DNA of 64,000 bases from an uncultured Myxococcales bacterium (GCA_937980205.1 CALJKW010000023.1:33714-97713); one strand, 5' to 3'; counted from the stretch's first letter, positions 8,378-17,539 are shown. Made by a program: numbers and translations. The notes: generated by a model from the sequence alone, not told the origin.

Positions 8378-9246
8378 GCTCGCTGTTCAAGACGGCGGAG
8401 GGCAAGGCGGCGCTGCTCGGCTGGTACGACCGCTTCCGCGCGCGGGTGCCGGCGGCCACCGCGACGCGCGAGGTACAGACCCGCTACGGGAAGACGCACG
8501 TGCTCGTCGGCGGCCGCGAAGACGCCCCGCCGCTGGTGCTGCTGCACGGCGCGATGGCGAGCTCGGCGCACGCGCTGGTCGAGCTGGCCCCCCTGCTCAC
8601 CGCGTTCCGCGTCTACGCGGTCGACGTCATCGGCCAGTCGGTGAAGAGCGCCGACACGCGGCTGCGCGTCGACGACGATTCGTACGGCCGCTGGCTCGAC
8701 GAGGTGATGGAGCAGCTCGGCCTCGCGCGCGCCCGCGTCGTCGGCGTGAGCTGGGGCGGCTTCGTCACCATTCGGCTCGCGGCCTACGCGCCGCAGCGCA
8801 TCGAGCGGCTGTCGCTGCTGGTGCCGGCGGGCGTGGTGACCGGGCCGAAGTGGGCCGGGTTCGTGAAGCTGGGCTGGCCGATGACGCGCTACATCATGTC
8901 GCCGAGCCCGAAGCGGCTCGAGGCGCTGGTCGAGCACCTGCTCACCACGCGCGACGACGACTGGGTGCCGTTCCTCGGCGAGGCGTTCAAGACGTACGAC
9001 CTCAGGCGCATGAGCATCCCCGCGCTGGCGCGGCCCGAGGAGCTCGCGGCGTTCGAGGCCCCGGTGCAGGTGCTCGCGGCCGCGCAGGACGTGAGCTTCC
9101 CCGGCCGCGCCCTGCTCGATCGCGCGGGCAAGCTGTTCAGGCGCGTCGAGCACACGGAGCTCATCGAAGGCGCGAAGCACTGCCCTCCGACGAACGACGC
9201 GTTCCGCGCGTGGCTGGGAGAGCGGATGCTGCGCTTCCTCGCGTGA
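8374..9246 (+). CDS. Alpha/beta-fold hydrolase
   Basis: 290 residues. Oxyanion motif LLHGAM is near residue 57, the nucleophile elbow GVSWGGF near residue 125 (Ser), a candidate acid Asp in AAAQDVSFPG and the catalytic His in GAKHCPP near residue 269. The order and length fit a soluble alpha/beta hydrolase (esterase/lipase-like). It has no signal peptide. It is translationally coupled to the TetR gene, so its substrate or product may be related to the TetR ligand. It converges with the next hydrolase gene only 4 bases away, with no room for a separate terminator. Confidence 0.82.
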   Translation: MSSLFKTAEGKAALLGWYDRFRARVPAATATREVQTRYGKTHVLVGGREDAPPLVLLHGAMASSAHALVELAPLLTAFRVYAVDVIGQSVKSADTRLRVDDDSYGRWLDEVMEQLGLARARVVGVSWGGFVTIRLAAYAPQRIERLSLLVPAGVVTGPKWAGFVKLGWPMTRYIMSPSPKRLEALVEHLLTTRDDDWVPFLGEAFKTYDLRRMSIPALARPEELAAFEAPVQVLAAAQDVSFPGRALLDRAGKLFRRVEHTELIEGAKHCPPTNDAFRAWLGERMLRFLA

Positions 9247-9250
9247 GGCC

Positions 9251-10207
9251 TCACACCGGGGTGGCGTGCTGCGCCAGGAACGCGGCGACCTCGGGGTAGA
9301 TCTCCTCCGGCGCGCGCTTCCCCACGCTCAGGTCTCCGTGGCCGTAGCCGCGCGCGACCAGCTCGCTCGTCGGCCCGCCGAGCGTCTGCTTCGCGGCGAG
9401 CACGGCGTCGGGCGGAGCGAGCTTGTCGTCGCTGCCCGCGATGAGCATCACCGGCGCGCGCACGGCAGCCAGCCCGCGGAAGTAGTCGAACCCGTCGTTG
9501 CCGTCGAAGCGGCCCTGCGCGACCCAGCGCGCGAACTGCTTCGCGACGCCGCCGAAGATGTCGGCCGACACGTTGTAGATGGCCTGCCGCACCACGCGCG
9601 GCTCGAGGTTCTTCGGGTTCACGAGGTAGCTGCCGATGGGGTCCGGAGGCAGCCCGGTCAGCGTGGCGAGCCGCGTCGCCGCGCGCATCGGAATCACCGG
9701 CAGCCCGAACAGCGGAGCCACCAGCCGCGAGAACGCCTTCAAGCCGGCGTCGTGGCCATGAAACGCGACGGGACTGCCGAGCGTCACGATCGCCGCGATG
9801 GGGGCCGACGGGTTCCGCGCGAGGTGCGCGTACGCCGCGAGGCCGCCCTTGCTGTGCCCGACCCAGAGCACGCGCTGGCCGATCTCCTTCAGCGCCGTGG
9901 CGACGTCGTGCTCCGCCTGGTCGTCGAACGAGGTGTGCCGGCCGTGGGCTCCGGCGTGACCGCGGCCGCGCATCTCGAGCACCCACGTCTCGAAGCCGCG
10001 CTTCGCGAGGTACCGCGCCAGCGAGTACCGCTCGTCGAAGTCGAGGTCGAAGCGGTTCGCTCCGAGGCCGTGGGCGAGCACGACGGGCTCGACGAACAGC
10101 CGGCGCCCGCGCGGGTGGTAGCGGCCGAGCGCGATGTACGCGCCGTCGGGGGTCCGCGGGCGGTACACCTCGTCGGGCTTCCAGGTGAGGCTCAGCTTCG
10201 GCAGCAC
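9251..10207 (-). CDS. Alpha/beta-fold hydrolase, lipase-like
   Basis: 318 residues. It has the oxyanion motif AHGLGANRFDLD, nucleophile elbow GHSKGG (Ser near residue 119), acid in IAGSDDKLAPP and His in GYGHGDL. The lead region FDLDFDERYSLARYLAKRGFETWVLEMRGRG is like bacterial lipases of the polyester-depolymerase/lysosomal-lipase group. No signal peptide is evident, so it is probably cytoplasmic. It lies 13 bases after the phosphoesterase gene on the same strand and may be the distal gene of that operon. Confidence 0.8.
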   Translation of the reverse strand: MLPKLSLTWKPDEVYRPRTPDGAYIALGRYHPRGRRLFVEPVVLAHGLGANRFDLDFDERYSLARYLAKRGFETWVLEMRGRGHAGAHGRHTSFDDQAEHDVATALKEIGQRVLWVGHSKGGLAAYAHLARNPSAPIAAIVTLGSPVAFHGHDAGLKAFSRLVAPLFGLPVIPMRAATRLATLTGLPPDPIGSYLVNPKNLEPRVVRQAIYNVSADIFGGVAKQFARWVAQGRFDGNDGFDYFRGLAAVRAPVMLIAGSDDKLAPPDAVLAAKQTLGGPTSELVARGYGHGDLSVGKRAPEEIYPEVAAFLAQHATPV

Positions 10208-10220
10208 GCCCTTCGCGCCC

Positions 10221-10943
10221 TCACGCCTCGTCGAGCAGCACCGGTGAGAAGCCCGCCGCGTCGCAGCTCGCGAGCACGTACCGCACGCCGTTCTTCTCTC
10301 CGACGAAGCCGGCGGCGATGCCGAGCTCTCCGTGCAGGTGGCCGTAGACGCAGATGCCGGGCTTCCACTCTTCGATGACGCGGGAGAACGCGGTGTCGAC
10401 GCCGTTCACGTACCGGGGCGGAAAGTGCACCGCGCAGATGGGCTTGCCCTTCTTCTTCTTCGCGTCGTCGATCGAGGCGACGAGCCGCCGCGTCTCGCGC
10501 TCGATGTACGAGGGGTCGACCTTCTCGTCGCCCATCTCTCCGCCTGGCATCGGCGGAGCCTCGGGCGCGGTCCACAGCCGCGTGCCGGCGATGACCCACG
10601 GCCCGAGCTCGACCGCGCAGTTGTGCAGGAAGCCGACGAACGACTTGAACGGAGCGAGCGTCTTCTGGAGCTTCGAGCGCGAGTCGCCCCACCAGTAGTC
10701 GTGGTTGCCCTTGAGCAGCACCTTCTTGCCCGGGCGCTCGTCGAGCCAGCGCAGGTCGCCTTCGGCTTCGTTGGGCCGCGTGGCCCACGAGAGGTCTCCG
10801 GCGAGGATGACCGCGTCGTCGGGCCCGACCTTCGCGTCCCACGCCTTCTGCAGCGGCTCGGGGTGGCCCTTCCACCCGAAGCGCTCCATGTCCTTGCCGC
10901 GCGTGGAGGGCAGGTGGGTGTCGCCGATCGCGAAGAGCTTCAT
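10221..10943 (-). CDS. Metallophosphoesterase
   Basis: 240 residues starting MKLFAIGDTHLP. All five calcineurin-like metal motifs are present in order: GDTH (D-x-H), GDLSW (GD), GNHDYWW (GNHD/E), AVHFPP (H) and GHLHG (GHxH). It is a soluble dimetal phosphoesterase; bacterial relatives act on nucleotides, cyclic nucleotides or phosphoproteins. ATG 10943 was chosen because it overlaps the upstream TGA as ATGA (an ORF start three codons earlier is less likely). It is the third gene of a kinase-lipoprotein-phosphoesterase operon, so dephosphorylation of kinase targets is tempting but unproven. Confidence 0.88.
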   Translation of the reverse strand: MKLFAIGDTHLPSTRGKDMERFGWKGHPEPLQKAWDAKVGPDDAVILAGDLSWATRPNEAEGDLRWLDERPGKKVLLKGNHDYWWGDSRSKLQKTLAPFKSFVGFLHNCAVELGPWVIAGTRLWTAPEAPPMPGGEMGDEKVDPSYIERETRRLVASIDDAKKKKGKPICAVHFPPRYVNGVDTAFSRVIEEWKPGICVYGHLHGELGIAAGFVGEKNGVRYVLASCDAAGFSPVLLDEA

Positions 10944-11407
10944 TGTCCGCACCCCAGGCCCGCCTCGGGCGCGTCACGGTCCTGCTGGTCCTGCACCGCA
11001 CGAATCTTCGCCAGGTCCACGGTGTCGCCCGCCCAGGTGTGCCCCCAGACCATCGCGGCGACGCGCGTCTTCAGCAGCGGATCGGGCGTCACGATGACGC
11101 GCTTGGGGGTCGGCGCCGCCGCGTGAAGGCCGCGCAGCTCCTGCACGACGTCGTCACAGCCGCCGGGGCAGTTGTACGCGAGCACGAAGTGCCCGTGCTC
11201 GAGGTTGTGGAGGTACTGGCACCGGCCCTGCGGCGTGGTGAACACGCGGCACGCGAGCGTGGAAGAGCAGTGCGGCCCGCCGGGCGGAGGCTCCATGCCG
11301 TTGCCGCACTTCGACTCGTCGGTGCAGCTCGCGACGTGCGAGTTGTCGATGGGCGGCACCGTCGACGACGAGCACGCGGCGAGCAAGACGAAGGCAAACC
11401 GCTTCAT
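10940..11407 (-). CDS. DUF3105-like lipoprotein
   Basis: 155 residues. Short lipoprotein signal with lipobox LLAAC (Cys12), followed by a Ser/Thr-rich tether. The body holds several Cys (including CRVFTTP and CGNGMEP contexts) and the motif HNLEHGHFVLAYNCPGGC, the H-x-x-H-G...Y pattern of DUF3105 proteins. Function of that family is unknown; the His cluster suggests metal binding. It overlaps the kinase stop upstream (ATGA 11404-11407) and the phosphoesterase start downstream (ATGA 10940-10943), so all three are translationally coupled. It could be an envelope sensor or substrate for the kinase. Confidence 0.7.
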   Translation of the reverse strand: MKRFAFVLLAACSSSTVPPIDNSHVASCTDESKCGNGMEPPPGGPHCSSTLACRVFTTPQGRCQYLHNLEHGHFVLAYNCPGGCDDVVQELRGLHAAAPTPKRVIVTPDPLLKTRVAAMVWGHTWAGDTVDLAKIRAVQDQQDRDAPEAGLGCGQ

Positions 11408-13227
11408 TCGCGCTTGAGCTCCCGAATCGCCTCGGCGGCCTCGTCCTGGCCGCAGTTCGACAGGCCGTCGGGCGTCTTCTCCTTCGGAGTCTCCGACAGC
11501 GCGCGCAGCGCGTCGATGGAGCTCTTCACTCCGAGCTCGGCGAGCCGCCGCGCCGCCGCGCCGCGAATCGTGCAGTTCGTGGCCTGCAGCGACGAGACGT
11601 ACCGGGCGCCGAGCTCGCGGGCCTGCTCCTTCTTCCGCAGCGTGTCGAGCCAGCGCAGCGCCCCCCACTGCCGCTCGCTGCCGGGCTCGCGGGAGCGCGC
11701 GTCGAAGTGCGTCTCGACCAGGTCGCTCGGGACGATCTTGAGCAGCGCGCGCAGCTCGACGTCCTCCTCGGCGCGGCCGAAGTCCTCGGCGAGCGCGTCG
11801 AGCAGCAGCGGGTGCGCGGACAAGAGCGCCTGGTACGGGTTGGTGGTGAGCACGTCGCGCTCTTCGCGCTCGCGCTTGAGCTGGTGCAGCGCGGCGGCCT
11901 TGAGCGAGTACAGCTCGGGCGCTTCCCACGTCGCGTCCTGCAGCTTCGCGTCGAGCAGCGAGAGCGCGGCCTCTCCGCGGCCCTGCTCGAGCAGCTTCGC
12001 CGCGCGCTCCGCGTTCGTCGGAGGCAACATCGCCCAGACCGCCGGGGCGGCGAGGCAGAGGCCTCCGACGACGAGCAGGCTCTTCTTCCACTCGGCCGAC
12101 AAGCCCTGCGCGCGCGTCGCCACCTGCTGCAGCGCCTGCGTCGCCGCGGCCGCCTTCGCCTCGGCGGCGCCGCGCAGCTTCGCGACGGTCTCGGGCAGGC
12201 GGCTCGACGTGGTGCTCGACGCCGCCGGCGGCGGTGGAACCGGAGTCGCGACCGAAGGCGCCAGCACCCTGCGCGCCGGCGTCGTCACCGACGAGTCGTA
12301 CGGGCTCTCGGGCCACAGCTCGAGCAGCCGCTCGTACAGCGCGTGGGCGTTCTGCGGCCGCAGCGCGGGGTTCTTCTCGAGGCACTGCATCACCAGCGCG
12401 ACGAGGGCGCCGTGCTCGACGAGCGCGGGCATCGCGTCGTCGAGGCGCTTCGGCGCCATGCCGATGTGCTGCTTCAAGAAGTCGTTCGACGTCGGGCCGG
12501 GGAAGGGGAACTGGCCGGACAGCAGCCGGTAGGCGAGGACGCCGAAGGCGTAGACGTCGGTGCGCGCGTCGAGCGGCTTGCCGGTCGCCTGCTCGGGGGC
12601 GACGAACGCGGGCGTGCCGACGACCTGGCCCGGGTGGCTGATCATCGGGTTGTCGTTCAGGCCCACGAGCGCGAGGTCGGCCTCACCCATCTCCATCAGG
12701 CGCGCGATGCCGAAGTCGAGCAGCCGCGCCTGCTCTCCGCGCGGCGTGGGAGTGAGCACCACGTTCTGCGGCTTCAGGTCGCGGTGGATGATGCCCTTCT
12801 CGTGGATGGCGCCGAGGCCCTCGGCGAGCTGCGTGAGAATGGGGATCGCGCGCGACGGGGGCATCGGCCCGCTCTTCAAGACGGACTCGAGCGTGTCGCC
12901 CTCGGCGAGCTCGAGCACGAGCACCGTCGCCTCGGGGCTCGGCTCGAAGTCGATGACGCGGACGACGGCGGGGTGATCGACCGTCGACAGCAGCAGCGCC
13001 TCGCGGCGGAAGCGCTCGGCCATGTCGGGGCGCTTGCCGAGGTCGCGCTTCAAGACCTTCAGCGCCACCTGCCGCCCCAGCGAGAGCTGCACCGCGAGGT
13101 AGACCTCGCTCATGCCGCCTCCGCCGATGTGGCGCAGCACCTTGAACCGGCCCCCGAGGACCGTCGTCTCCATGGGAGCGCGGAGCTCCCCGAACGTCGT
13201 GGTCCTGCCGGGAGGAGACTCGGGCAT
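11404..13227 (-). CDS. Transmembrane Ser/Thr protein kinase, paralogue of the 4692 kinase
   Basis: 607 residues. Kinase domain: glycine-rich loop near 35-40 (GGGGMS), ATP lysine K57, catalytic loop HRDLKPQN 148-155, DFG 171-173 and GTPAFVAPEQ. It appears fully active. An Ala/Pro linker precedes a membrane helix (LLVVGGLCLAAPAVWAML) at about 395-415. The outer part again ends with the shared module WGALRWLD...TNCTIRGAAARRLAEL...SNCGQDEAAEA, with the same two Cys. It is the first gene of an operon with a lipoprotein and a phosphoesterase, all joined by ATGA overlaps. Its promoter lies in the 58 bases shared with the divergent histidine kinase. Confidence 0.9.
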   Translation of the reverse strand: MPESPPGRTTTFGELRAPMETTVLGGRFKVLRHIGGGGMSEVYLAVQLSLGRQVALKVLKRDLGKRPDMAERFRREALLLSTVDHPAVVRVIDFEPSPEATVLVLELAEGDTLESVLKSGPMPPSRAIPILTQLAEGLGAIHEKGIIHRDLKPQNVVLTPTPRGEQARLLDFGIARLMEMGEADLALVGLNDNPMISHPGQVVGTPAFVAPEQATGKPLDARTDVYAFGVLAYRLLSGQFPFPGPTSNDFLKQHIGMAPKRLDDAMPALVEHGALVALVMQCLEKNPALRPQNAHALYERLLELWPESPYDSSVTTPARRVLAPSVATPVPPPPAASSTTSSRLPETVAKLRGAAEAKAAAATQALQQVATRAQGLSAEWKKSLLVVGGLCLAAPAVWAMLPPTNAERAAKLLEQGRGEAALSLLDAKLQDATWEAPELYSLKAAALHQLKREREERDVLTTNPYQALLSAHPLLLDALAEDFGRAEEDVELRALLKIVPSDLVETHFDARSREPGSERQWGALRWLDTLRKKEQARELGARYVSSLQATNCTIRGAAARRLAELGVKSSIDALRALSETPKEKTPDGLSNCGQDEAAEAIRELKRE

Positions 13228-13285
13228 TGACGCGCTGCGTATAACGCCCGGTGACTGCGCGCTTCAAGGCAGGTAAGAGCGGCGC

Positions 13286-14422
13286 ATGGGGAGCGTCGTC
13301 TGGGGCGAGGCGCAGATGCCTACCGAGCTCGTGGTCGAGATCTTCGATCACCTCGCGCACCCCATCTTCGTGAAGGACCGCGCGTTCCGCTTCGTCGTGC
13401 TCAACCGCGCGTTCTGCCAGATGGTCGGCATCGACCGAGAGGCGATGCTGGGGAAGACGGACTTCGACTTCTTCCCCGAAGAGCAGGCGAAGTTCTTCCG
13501 CGCGATGGACGAGCAGCTGTTCCGCACCTCTCAGGTCGTGCACACGCCCGAGGAGCCGCTCACCGACGCGCGCGGCATGCAGCACGTGCTGGCGACGACG
13601 AAGGCGCCGCTGCTCGGCAAGGACGGTACGCCCACGCACATCGTGGGCATCATCCAGGACATCACGTGGCTCAAGCTCGCGCAGGACGCGCTGCAGGTCG
13701 CGAACGAGCAGCTCGAGCAGCGGGTGCAGCAGAGCCAGCGCGAGCTCGAGGCCGCGCGCGACGAGCTGTTGCGCAAAGAGCGGCTCGCCGTGCTGGGCCG
13801 CCTCGCCGGCGGCCTGGCGCACCAGATCCGCAACCCGTTGGGCGCGGTGCTCAACGCGGCGGCGCTGCTCAAGCGCCACCTCTCGGGCCCGCAGCCGCAG
13901 GCGGTCGCCGACGCGCTGAAGATGCTCGAGGAAGAGGCGTGGGCGGCGAACCGGATCATCTCGGACCTCGTCGACTACGCGCGCGTGCGCAAGAGCCAGC
14001 CGGCCGAGGTGGTGCTGAACGTGCTCGTCGACCAGGTGCTCGCCGCGAGCCACCCGCCGCACGGAGTCGTCATCCAGCGCCACGTCCCCGAGATGAAGGT
14101 GCGCGTCGACGAGCTGCAGACGATGAGCGCGCTCGTGAACCTGGTCCGCAACGCGTGGGAGGCGATGTCCGGCGGCGGCGTGCTCAAGATCGAAGCCGTC
14201 GAGCAGGACAGCTTCGTGGTGCTGGCGCTCGAGGACTCGGGGGTCGGCTTTCCTCCGGAGATCGAGTCGCGGCTGTTCGAGCCGCTGGTGACGACGAAGC
14301 CGCTCGGCCTGGGGCTCGGCCTCACCACGGCGCGGCTGCTGCTCGAAGGCCAGGGCGGCCGGCTGAAGATCACGCGCGCGCGGCCGCACGCGCGCGTCGA
14401 GGTCTGGCTGCCGAAGGCGTGA
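13286..14422 (+). CDS. Soluble PAS-domain sensor histidine kinase
   Basis: 378 residues; ATG 13316 (MPTELVV) is an alternative start. Residues about 12-125 are a PAS domain (PIFVKDRAFRFVVLNRAF, IVGIIQDITW). A coiled coil (about 130-170) leads to HisKA with the phospho-acceptor motif GGLAHQIRNPLG (His near 178), then the HATPase domain: N-box NLVRNAWEAM, G1 DSGVGFPPE, and a G2-like GLGLGLTTARLLLEGQGG. There is no membrane segment, so it senses an intracellular signal. No response regulator gene is adjacent, so it is an orphan. The last 53 bases overlap the convergent AlkC-like gene. Confidence 0.92.
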   Translation: MGSVVWGEAQMPTELVVEIFDHLAHPIFVKDRAFRFVVLNRAFCQMVGIDREAMLGKTDFDFFPEEQAKFFRAMDEQLFRTSQVVHTPEEPLTDARGMQHVLATTKAPLLGKDGTPTHIVGIIQDITWLKLAQDALQVANEQLEQRVQQSQRELEAARDELLRKERLAVLGRLAGGLAHQIRNPLGAVLNAAALLKRHLSGPQPQAVADALKMLEEEAWAANRIISDLVDYARVRKSQPAEVVLNVLVDQVLAASHPPHGVVIQRHVPEMKVRVDELQTMSALVNLVRNAWEAMSGGGVLKIEAVEQDSFVVLALEDSGVGFPPEIESRLFEPLVTTKPLGLGLGLTTARLLLEGQGGRLKITRARPHARVEVWLPKA

Positions 14423-15536
14423 CGTCGAAGTTCCCCGCGCGGAACGAGACGCCGTTCACGAGGACGTCGACGGCGTGCCGGCCGGGCTGCGGCTTGCGCG
14501 TGGTGTGCACCGCCAGCGAGAAGCTCGTGCGCAGCGCGGCGCGCGCGCGCGGCGCGAGGCTCACGCGATCGAGCTTGAACACCTTCGGCGCGGGGCGCCC
14601 GCTCTGCTTCACGAAGTGCACCGCGGTGTCGACGAGCAGCGCCTGCGCGCGGGACGAGGTGCTGCGCAGCACGAACGTCATCGCGACGCGGCCTCCGATC
14701 GCCACGCGCCGGGGCTCGAAGCGCACGTCTTCGAGGGTGACCGCGGGGCGAGCGCCGAAGCCGAGCAGCGCGAGCGCCTCGGGCTCGCCGCGCTTCACCG
14801 CGCTTCGCAGCGCGTGCTCGACGAGCGCGCGGCGCTCGGGCGACGCGTCGTTCAGCCACGCCGCGCACGTCTCGTAGAGCAGGCCGGGGTGGACCTTGCC
14901 GAGGTCGTTGAGGTTGTTCGCGACGCTGCGGCGCACCATCGTCGACGGGTCGTCTTTCAACAGCTCGAGCAGCTCGAGGATGCGCCGCGGATTCTGATCG
15001 AGCCACGGGACGCGCGTGCCCCACGGCAGTCGCAGGCGCGTCCCTTCCGAGACGAGGCGCCTCACGTGCGCGTCCGCGTCTCTCGCCCAGCGGCGGAGCA
15101 CGCCGAACGTGCGCTCGGGCTCGCGCGCGATGAAGGGGCGAATGCTGAACTCCGCCGTGAAGCGCTTGGTGAGCTCGGCCTGCGCCTGCATCGAGAGGTC
15201 GAAGTGGTCGAGCCCGTACTCGGCCACGAACCAGAGGTGCGGGTAGTAGAAGAACGGCTCCATGCCGCCGCCGAGGTTCTCGTCGCTCGGCCGCGCGGGG
15301 CCGGCGGACCGCACGAGCAGCTCCACTGCTTCGGGGTAGCCGGCCGGGAGGTGCTTCTTCAGCGCGCGCCCGAGGTGCCTGGCGCGGTCGATGAGCTCGA
15401 GCGCGTCGAGCCCGCGTGTCGCGTCTTTGACGAACGCGGCCGACGGGAAGCGCGGATGCACGTTCGCGATGCTGTCGGCGAGGCGGCGCACGAGTGAAGG
15501 GGAGAAGAACGACTTGAGCGTGAAGGACTCGGCCAC
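14370..15536 (-). CDS. alkC: AlkC-like DNA alkylation repair glycosylase with Ig-like tail
   Basis: 388 residues from GTG 15536, giving MAESFTLKSFFSPSLV, which matches how AlkC proteins begin. An upstream GTG at 15599 adds 21 unlikely residues. HEAT-like repeats fill the first two thirds, with the diagnostic VRRSVANNLNDLGKVHP near residue 215 and a Trp-rich region WVPWLDQNP-like just before. Residues about 280-375 are beta-rich (MTFVLRSTSSRAQALLVD) and correspond to the Ig-like domain known from AlkC. The family excises cationic alkyl-purines without base flipping. It overlaps the histidine kinase 3' end by 53 bases on the opposite strand. Confidence 0.75.
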   Translation of the reverse strand: MAESFTLKSFFSPSLVRRLADSIANVHPRFPSAAFVKDATRGLDALELIDRARHLGRALKKHLPAGYPEAVELLVRSAGPARPSDENLGGGMEPFFYYPHLWFVAEYGLDHFDLSMQAQAELTKRFTAEFSIRPFIAREPERTFGVLRRWARDADAHVRRLVSEGTRLRLPWGTRVPWLDQNPRRILELLELLKDDPSTMVRRSVANNLNDLGKVHPGLLYETCAAWLNDASPERRALVEHALRSAVKRGEPEALALLGFGARPAVTLEDVRFEPRRVAIGGRVAMTFVLRSTSSRAQALLVDTAVHFVKQSGRPAPKVFKLDRVSLAPRARAALRTSFSLAVHTTRKPQPGRHAVDVLVNGVSFRAGNFDVTPSAARPRRARAAARA

Positions 15537-15690
15537 GAGGCGAAAATCGCCGCGCGGCGCGGGCGGGCGCAACAACAATGGCGCGCGGGTGAGTGACACC
15601 CGGGCGTGTCGTCACGCCGCGGTTTCGCTCGGCAAGCAAAGCTGACACTTCGCCGGAAATTCGTGGCGCGAGCCGGCACGATGCTTCGCC

Positions 15691-16761
15691 ATGCGTCCCC
15701 TTCCAATCGTCGCGGCGTTCTCCGTCCTGTGTGCCTGTGAGCCGGCCGAGCTCGTCGACCCCGACGAGGTCGAGCTGACCGAGTCCGAGGCCGCGCTGCG
15801 CAACAACCAGCGCCCCGATCGCCTCGTCGTCTACAACGTGAACATCGAGAACATGCTGTTCGACTGGAAGGACCTCGTTCACGACATGGCGCGCGACGAG
15901 CTGCGGCCCGACCTGGTCACCGTTCAGCAGGTCACGGACAAAGAAGAGATGGAGCGCCTCGCCGGCTTCATGTCGCGCCGCCTCGGCGTCTCGTACACGG
16001 GCGTCGTCGCGCGCGCGAACCCGCCCGACCAGCGCTTCCAGAATCAGATCACCCCGCGGCCGACGGTGACGACCGGCATCGTGTTCCGCACGGCGCGCTT
16101 CGACGTCGAGAGCAAGAGCACGTGGATGCCGTGGGGCAAGGGCTTCGCCGAGCAGCCGAAGACGTGCGACGAGCGCTCGCCGCATTCCGGCTACGAGACG
16201 CTGCGCCTCAAGCTCTTCGACAAGGTCGCGAAGAAGAACGTCGTCGCGGTCTCGCTGCGGCACTGGACCTGGCACTCGTGCAACACGAAGAACCTGATGG
16301 AGATCGACGACGGCTTCGAGAAGGGGGCGAACGCGCACCCGGGGCTCGGCGCGGCGTCGGCGCTGCACATCGTCGCGGGCGACTTCAACGAGCCGGCGTT
16401 CGAGAAGGACGGCAGCTACAAGTGCTGGTACCGCCAGATGAACCGCTCGGTGCCGCAGAGCATGTGCGCGAACGAGCGGAACTTGGGCTTCACCGAGCCG
16501 GCCTACGAGGCGTGCGATGGAGATCGCGGCTGTACCAACCGGCTCACCGGCATCGACTTCCTCTTCGTGCGGCGCTCGGACGGCGCCAAGGCGAAGACCG
16601 ACCACTTCAACGTCGTCGAGTTCGACGAGGCGCACCGCTCGAGCGTGCGCTCCACCGGCGGAGACGGCCCGTCCAACATCCGCTCGCGCGACGGCTACAA
16701 CGACCAGGGCCCGAACTACTCGCAGCACAAGGCGATGCGGGCGTTCGTTTATTACGAGTGA
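15691..16761 (+). CDS. Secreted endonuclease/exonuclease/phosphatase-fold lipoprotein
   Basis: 356 residues. Signal peptide with lipobox LCAC (Cys16) and an acidic tether. The EEP motifs are present: YNVNIEN near residue 48, a VQQV in place of the usual metal Glu (Q-E to Q-Q, worth noting), RHWTWH, VAGDFNEP (D/N pair), RLTGIDFLFV and a C-terminal SQHKAM in place of S-D-H. So the fold is clear but two metal/catalytic positions look changed, which may reflect a different substrate or reduced activity. It is predicted to sit in the envelope or be released and act on nucleic acid, sphingolipid or phosphoinositide-type substrates. It is monocistronic. Confidence 0.75.
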   Translation: MRPLPIVAAFSVLCACEPAELVDPDEVELTESEAALRNNQRPDRLVVYNVNIENMLFDWKDLVHDMARDELRPDLVTVQQVTDKEEMERLAGFMSRRLGVSYTGVVARANPPDQRFQNQITPRPTVTTGIVFRTARFDVESKSTWMPWGKGFAEQPKTCDERSPHSGYETLRLKLFDKVAKKNVVAVSLRHWTWHSCNTKNLMEIDDGFEKGANAHPGLGAASALHIVAGDFNEPAFEKDGSYKCWYRQMNRSVPQSMCANERNLGFTEPAYEACDGDRGCTNRLTGIDFLFVRRSDGAKAKTDHFNVVEFDEAHRSSVRSTGGDGPSNIRSRDGYNDQGPNYSQHKAMRAFVYYE

Positions 16762-16813
16762 TTCTCAGCGGATGAGAGCAACTCGGTCGGTGAATGTCGG
16801 ATAACTCCGCACC

Positions 16814-17539
16814 ATGTCCCGAATCGCCAAAGCCGATGTGTACCGAGCGCTGGACCACGCCGCCAAGACCATCATCTCCGCGGGTGGCGCCGACGGGCGC
16901 ACGAGCCGGGCCGACATCAAGGCCGCGACCGCGAACCTGACCGGCACCGAGAAGAAGCTGGTCGACGTCTTCTTCAAGTTCATCGACCACCGCGACTTCA
17001 AGTCGGGGGCGCAGGTGACGGAGAAGGACGTGAAGCGCGCGGTCGCGTATGCGCGCGAGCACATGGTCGCGAAGTACGACCTCAACAACAACGGCCTCTC
17101 GTCGAGCGAAGTGAAGAAGATGTCGCTGTCGGGGCGGCTCGCGGTCGACCTCGCGAAGACGCTCAAGGACGCGGGCATCAAGCCCAGCGAGGGCATGCTC
17201 TCGAAGTGGACGACGTTCTACGAGCTGACCCAGAACGTGACGACCGAGAAGCGCACCGACTACACCGTCGCGGACACGTCGAAGATCTCGGCCGACCTCG
17301 CGCGCATGATCATCGAGGCGACGCACCAGTCGACGTACGACCACGTGACGAACCTCGCCGAGGCGTTCGACGCCGTCGATCAGGGCGAGTTCGTCGTCCG
17401 CACGCTGAAGGACAAGTCGACCGGCGAGAAGCTGCTCGCGATCGACTACGGCGCCGGCGACAACACGTACGGTGCGCTGTTCGACCTGAAGGGCAAGCTC
17501 GTCGCATCGATTCACGACGGCGACATCTCCCTGAAGTGA
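16814..17539 (+). CDS. Cytoplasmic-type protein with one EF-hand-like loop
   Basis: 241 residues, no signal peptide. The first half is helical and charged, and has KYDLNNNGLSSSEV near residue 91. This resembles an EF-hand calcium loop (D, N, N, G, S spacing) but has one residue fewer before the final Glu than the canonical 12-residue loop, so calcium binding is uncertain. The second half has a beta-rich end (FVVRTLKDKSTGEKLLAIDY, then ALFDLKGKLVASIHDG). I do not recognise a family. The downstream GTGA overlap suggests coupling to a very short or broken lipoprotein ORF. Confidence 0.65.
   Translation: MSRIAKADVYRALDHAAKTIISAGGADGRTSRADIKAATANLTGTEKKLVDVFFKFIDHRDFKSGAQVTEKDVKRAVAYAREHMVAKYDLNNNGLSSSEVKKMSLSGRLAVDLAKTLKDAGIKPSEGMLSKWTTFYELTQNVTTEKRTDYTVADTSKISADLARMIIEATHQSTYDHVTNLAEAFDAVDQGEFVVRTLKDKSTGEKLLAIDYGAGDNTYGALFDLKGKLVASIHDGDISLK

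Noticed and set aside
15590..15616. GTGACAC...GTGTCGTCAC imperfect inverted repeat before the AlkC-like gene
   Set aside because: The arms need an unpaired CG and the site is short; not enough to call an operator.
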